Below are positions 61,674 through 64,000 of a stretch of DNA of 64,000 bases, in pieces (the first letter of the stretch is position 1; every line of letters starts with the position of its first letter). The position numbers and the translations under genes were made by a program. Source of the DNA: Helicobacteraceae bacterium (GTDB lineage Bacteria; Campylobacterota; Campylobacteria; Campylobacterales; Sulfurimonadaceae); contig CANMJR010000010.1 of NCBI GenBank assembly GCA_947498025.1, positions 17,789 to 81,788 of the forward strand, given 5' to 3'. Under the pieces are notes generated by a model, which saw nothing but the letters and a program-made list of their open reading frames with translations, did not search any database and was not told the DNA's origin.

Positions 61674-61826
61674 ATGAGTTACGACCACGATTACAATATC
61701 AACAATCAAGCCTTCGGGCGGAAGACTAATCTGCCGCCGCCCGACAAAAATTTCAAGGAAAATAAATTTATTATTTTTCTTTTCCTCGCCGCTTGTCTAG
61801 GTATTTACCTAGGTTTAAAATATTAA
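61674..61826 (+). CDS. small tail-anchored protein (absent from ORF list)
   Basis: 50 aa MSYDHDYNINNQAFGRKTNLPPPDKNFKENKFIIFLFLAACLGIYLGLKY; AAGGAG RBS. Confidence 0.65.
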   Translation: MSYDHDYNINNQAFGRKTNLPPPDKNFKENKFIIFLFLAACLGIYLGLKY

Positions 61827-61840
61827 AAAAAGGAAAAAAA

Positions 61841-62215
61841 ATGCTAGAAAATTTAAAAATGAAAACACTAGAGATAGACGGCAACGCCCTAAAATATTGG
61901 GCTCACATAAAAAAACATGAGGACGAAAAGTACATCACATTTGGAGTGAAGATTTATCAATATTTCATTCAAAAAGACGAAGATTTTTGCACAAGAAAGA
62001 ATTATTATGAGTACGTGAAAGCGCTTAGAATCGATGGTTTCGAGGAAATTGAGTTTTATTACGTCATGATGGCCGGAGCCACCATGAATGAGATACAAAG
62101 GATGCGAAAAACTAAGAACTATGAAACTGAAGAATCACAAGTTGAGAGGTTTGCGTTTATAGTTCGAAGCGTGCAAAAAGGCTTTTTAGCCTCTCACTAC
62201 GATCAAAAGGAGTAG
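61841..62215 (+). CDS. hypothetical protein
   Basis: RBS AAGGAAAA upstream, tightly packed same-strand gene. Confidence 0.55.
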   Translation: MLENLKMKTLEIDGNALKYWAHIKKHEDEKYITFGVKIYQYFIQKDEDFCTRKNYYEYVKALRIDGFEEIEFYYVMMAGATMNEIQRMRKTKNYETEESQVERFAFIVRSVQKGFLASHYDQKE

Positions 62216-62217
62216 CG

Positions 62218-62439
62218 ATGATAGATTTATGCTATGTGAAAAACAATCCGTACGAATTTAAAATTTGCGAAAATCAACATTTAAATTTAGGGAGCGAGAA
62301 AACATGTGAGAATGAAGATTGTAATAGCTCAACTCTTAGTTCTAGAAATGTCAAAAAATGGGCAAAAAAAGAGCAAGAGTTTTGGGCTGCCGATGGCTTT
62401 ATGAGCCAAGAGCAGGTTATGCTCATCCCGCAATTTTAA
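62218..62439 (+). CDS. hypothetical protein
   Basis: 73 aa, tightly packed. Confidence 0.45.
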   Translation: MIDLCYVKNNPYEFKICENQHLNLGSEKTCENEDCNSSTLSSRNVKKWAKKEQEFWAADGFMSQEQVMLIPQF

Positions 62440-62448
62440 GGAGGGCAC

Positions 62449-63054
62449 ATGAAAAAATTACTAATCGTTATATCGTTTTTCATGATTGCAGCACTAGCAC
62501 TAAACGCTAGTGCTGCAGGGCAATTTTTTGAGAAAATCGATGCTGCAACTTATACAGTTGTTGCAATCGATTCAAATCAAACCACTACATTTGCAACAGC
62601 AACTGCAGTTTCGCAAAATGGCTATTTGCTCAGCTTTGCACATCTTTTTACAAACAATCAGAGTGTTCAATATTTTGACAAAAAAACGGATAGTCTAAAA
62701 GATGTAAAAATCGAGCTTTTGGATTTTGAATCAGATATTGCAATTTTAAAAATAGATTTTTGTGATAATTTTTTTGAAATTGCTGGAGATGAACAAGTTT
62801 CAGATTTTGTTTTATTGGCTGATAAATCAGCAATGTTTAAACAATCGAAAAGTTACACAAACGTAGGATTTACGACTTTTCAAGACGATTCAAACATCAT
62901 TATTCGTACAATGATTGACTTAAAAACTGCTTCAGGTTCTTCTGTTGTAAACAACGATAATGGATATTTGATAGGTTTATTTGATGTAGCAGTTGATAAT
63001 CGAAGCGCAATCGTTAAAAAAATTCCGCAACGCATTAAAAAAATAGTGCAATAA
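62449..63054 (+). CDS. secreted trypsin-like serine protease
   Basis: Signal peptide; LSFAHLF (His), ESDIAILKI (Asp), TASGSSVVN (Ser) pattern. Confidence 0.7.
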   Translation: MKKLLIVISFFMIAALALNASAAGQFFEKIDAATYTVVAIDSNQTTTFATATAVSQNGYLLSFAHLFTNNQSVQYFDKKTDSLKDVKIELLDFESDIAILKIDFCDNFFEIAGDEQVSDFVLLADKSAMFKQSKSYTNVGFTTFQDDSNIIIRTMIDLKTASGSSVVNNDNGYLIGLFDVAVDNRSAIVKKIPQRIKKIVQ

Positions 63055-63055
63055 A

Positions 63056-64000
63056 ATGAAAAAAATAGCGCATCTCTTAATTTTTTCACTTTTTCTTTTT
63101 GTAATTTCTTTGTCAGCAAGTGATACAAGTGTAGAATTGCATATTAGATTTGGCTCAAATGTTGATTTGCTGACAGGCTCTAAAGTTACTGAGATGCCGT
63201 ATGGCTACTTCATTCCTGACTTTGGAAAGTCTAATATGAAAGTTATTGACCAGAAAAATTTAAGCTCTTTCGGGGATAAAAAGCTCTTAATAGGCTATGG
63301 TGTTTATGATATCAAAGAAGAGAATTGTCGTTATCTTGATGTTCCGGTTGCAGATTTTGATGTTGCTTTTACTAATAGATTTGTCAATGGCAATAATACT
63401 TACGCGCTAAGTAGAGACAAACTTACTTATTCCCAGTGCCTCGCAAAAACAGCCCTTTATAATGGATTTGTATATACCCCGAAAAATCTAGCTGAGCAAA
63501 ACCTAGTTAGATCAACATTGGGAGAGAACAAGGATATGTGGATTGGGTACAGCAGAACCGATTGTAATTCACCATATAAGACCTCTGAGCAGTTTATACA
63601 ATCTTATGAAAAATTCAACAATCCAGTAGAGCTATGTACGGACCAAAACGGATTCACATATATACCAAACGGAACAGAGCCGATAGGTGTAAATTTATGG
63701 GAGCGAGCGAGTCAGACTGAAACTCACTACTGCCCGATAAAAATAAACAGCCCTGATTATAAAAGACCAATAAAGTTTTGTATGCCGTGGTGGAGAGTGG
63801 AGAGAACTTGGAAGCTTGATAAAAATGAGAATATTTTTGAGTACAATGGACAAAAATTCGACTTTAGATACATGGGTTATTTAGTAGATTATCCTCAAGA
63901 TAGAACAATTTGTACAGTTGAAGACACAAGCGCTTTAAAGATAGATAAAACATTTAAGAGTGTTGTTAGAGCCAAAGTTCTTGATGCAACAATTGTAAAT
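63056..64000 (+). CDS. large exported protein (3' end beyond window)
   Basis: Signal peptide MKKIAHLLIFSLFLFVISLSAS; open to window end; Cys-rich, weak C-type-lectin-like CLAKTALYNGF...WIGYSRTDC. Confidence 0.6.
   Translation, partial: MKKIAHLLIFSLFLFVISLSASDTSVELHIRFGSNVDLLTGSKVTEMPYGYFIPDFGKSNMKVIDQKNLSSFGDKKLLIGYGVYDIKEENCRYLDVPVADFDVAFTNRFVNGNNTYALSRDKLTYSQCLAKTALYNGFVYTPKNLAEQNLVRSTLGENKDMWIGYSRTDCNSPYKTSEQFIQSYEKFNNPVELCTDQNGFTYIPNGTEPIGVNLWERASQTETHYCPIKINSPDYKRPIKFCMPWWRVERTWKLDKNENIFEYNGQKFDFRYMGYLVDYPQDRTICTVEDTSALKIDKTFKSVVRAKVLDATIVN

Overview
AT-rich chromosomal window, most consistent with a Sulfurimonas-like member of the Campylobacterota (inferred from gene content, not searched). 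Left part: an MSHA/Cts-type (competence / type IV pilus-like) assembly cluster, a pgp1/pgp2 (csd4/csd6)-like peptidoglycan-shape gene pair, era, hslUV, rplI, a ferredoxin-thioredoxin-reductase/rhodanese fusion, argG and flaG. Middle: mixed housekeeping and signalling genes (HD-GYP, SWIM-SNF2 helicase, MATE, GGDEF/EAL, ligA, tlyA, Fic, ribF, truD, atpB, gatB, K+ channel, gpsA, prmC). From about 45 to 54.6 kb: a denitrification cluster (Crp/Fnr regulator, nirE/cobA-like, nirF, nirJ, cytochrome c, nirS, norB, norC and small membrane proteins). At about 56.25 kb a tRNA(CAT) marks the apparent edge of an integrated mobile element that runs off the right end. It carries a divergent regulator, an excisionase-like ORF, a replication-like protein, a ParA-like ATPase, a VirD4/TraD-type coupling ATPase, a secreted trypsin-like protease and a large exported protein. 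Most notable observations: (1) a dispersed ~140-bp structured repeat (copies near 9.5, 45.8 and 46.9 kb) whose hairpin stems differ in sequence but stay complementary; (2) a 1.28-kb segment bounded by perfect 19-bp inverted repeats that holds a response regulator and a decayed YhcH-like gene; (3) the tRNA-linked mobilizable element with its regulatory region, hairpin cluster and secreted cargo; (4) a C10 tract between nirS and the next cytochrome gene. No CRISPR array or rRNA was seen. All family names come from motif recognition by eye; no searches were run.
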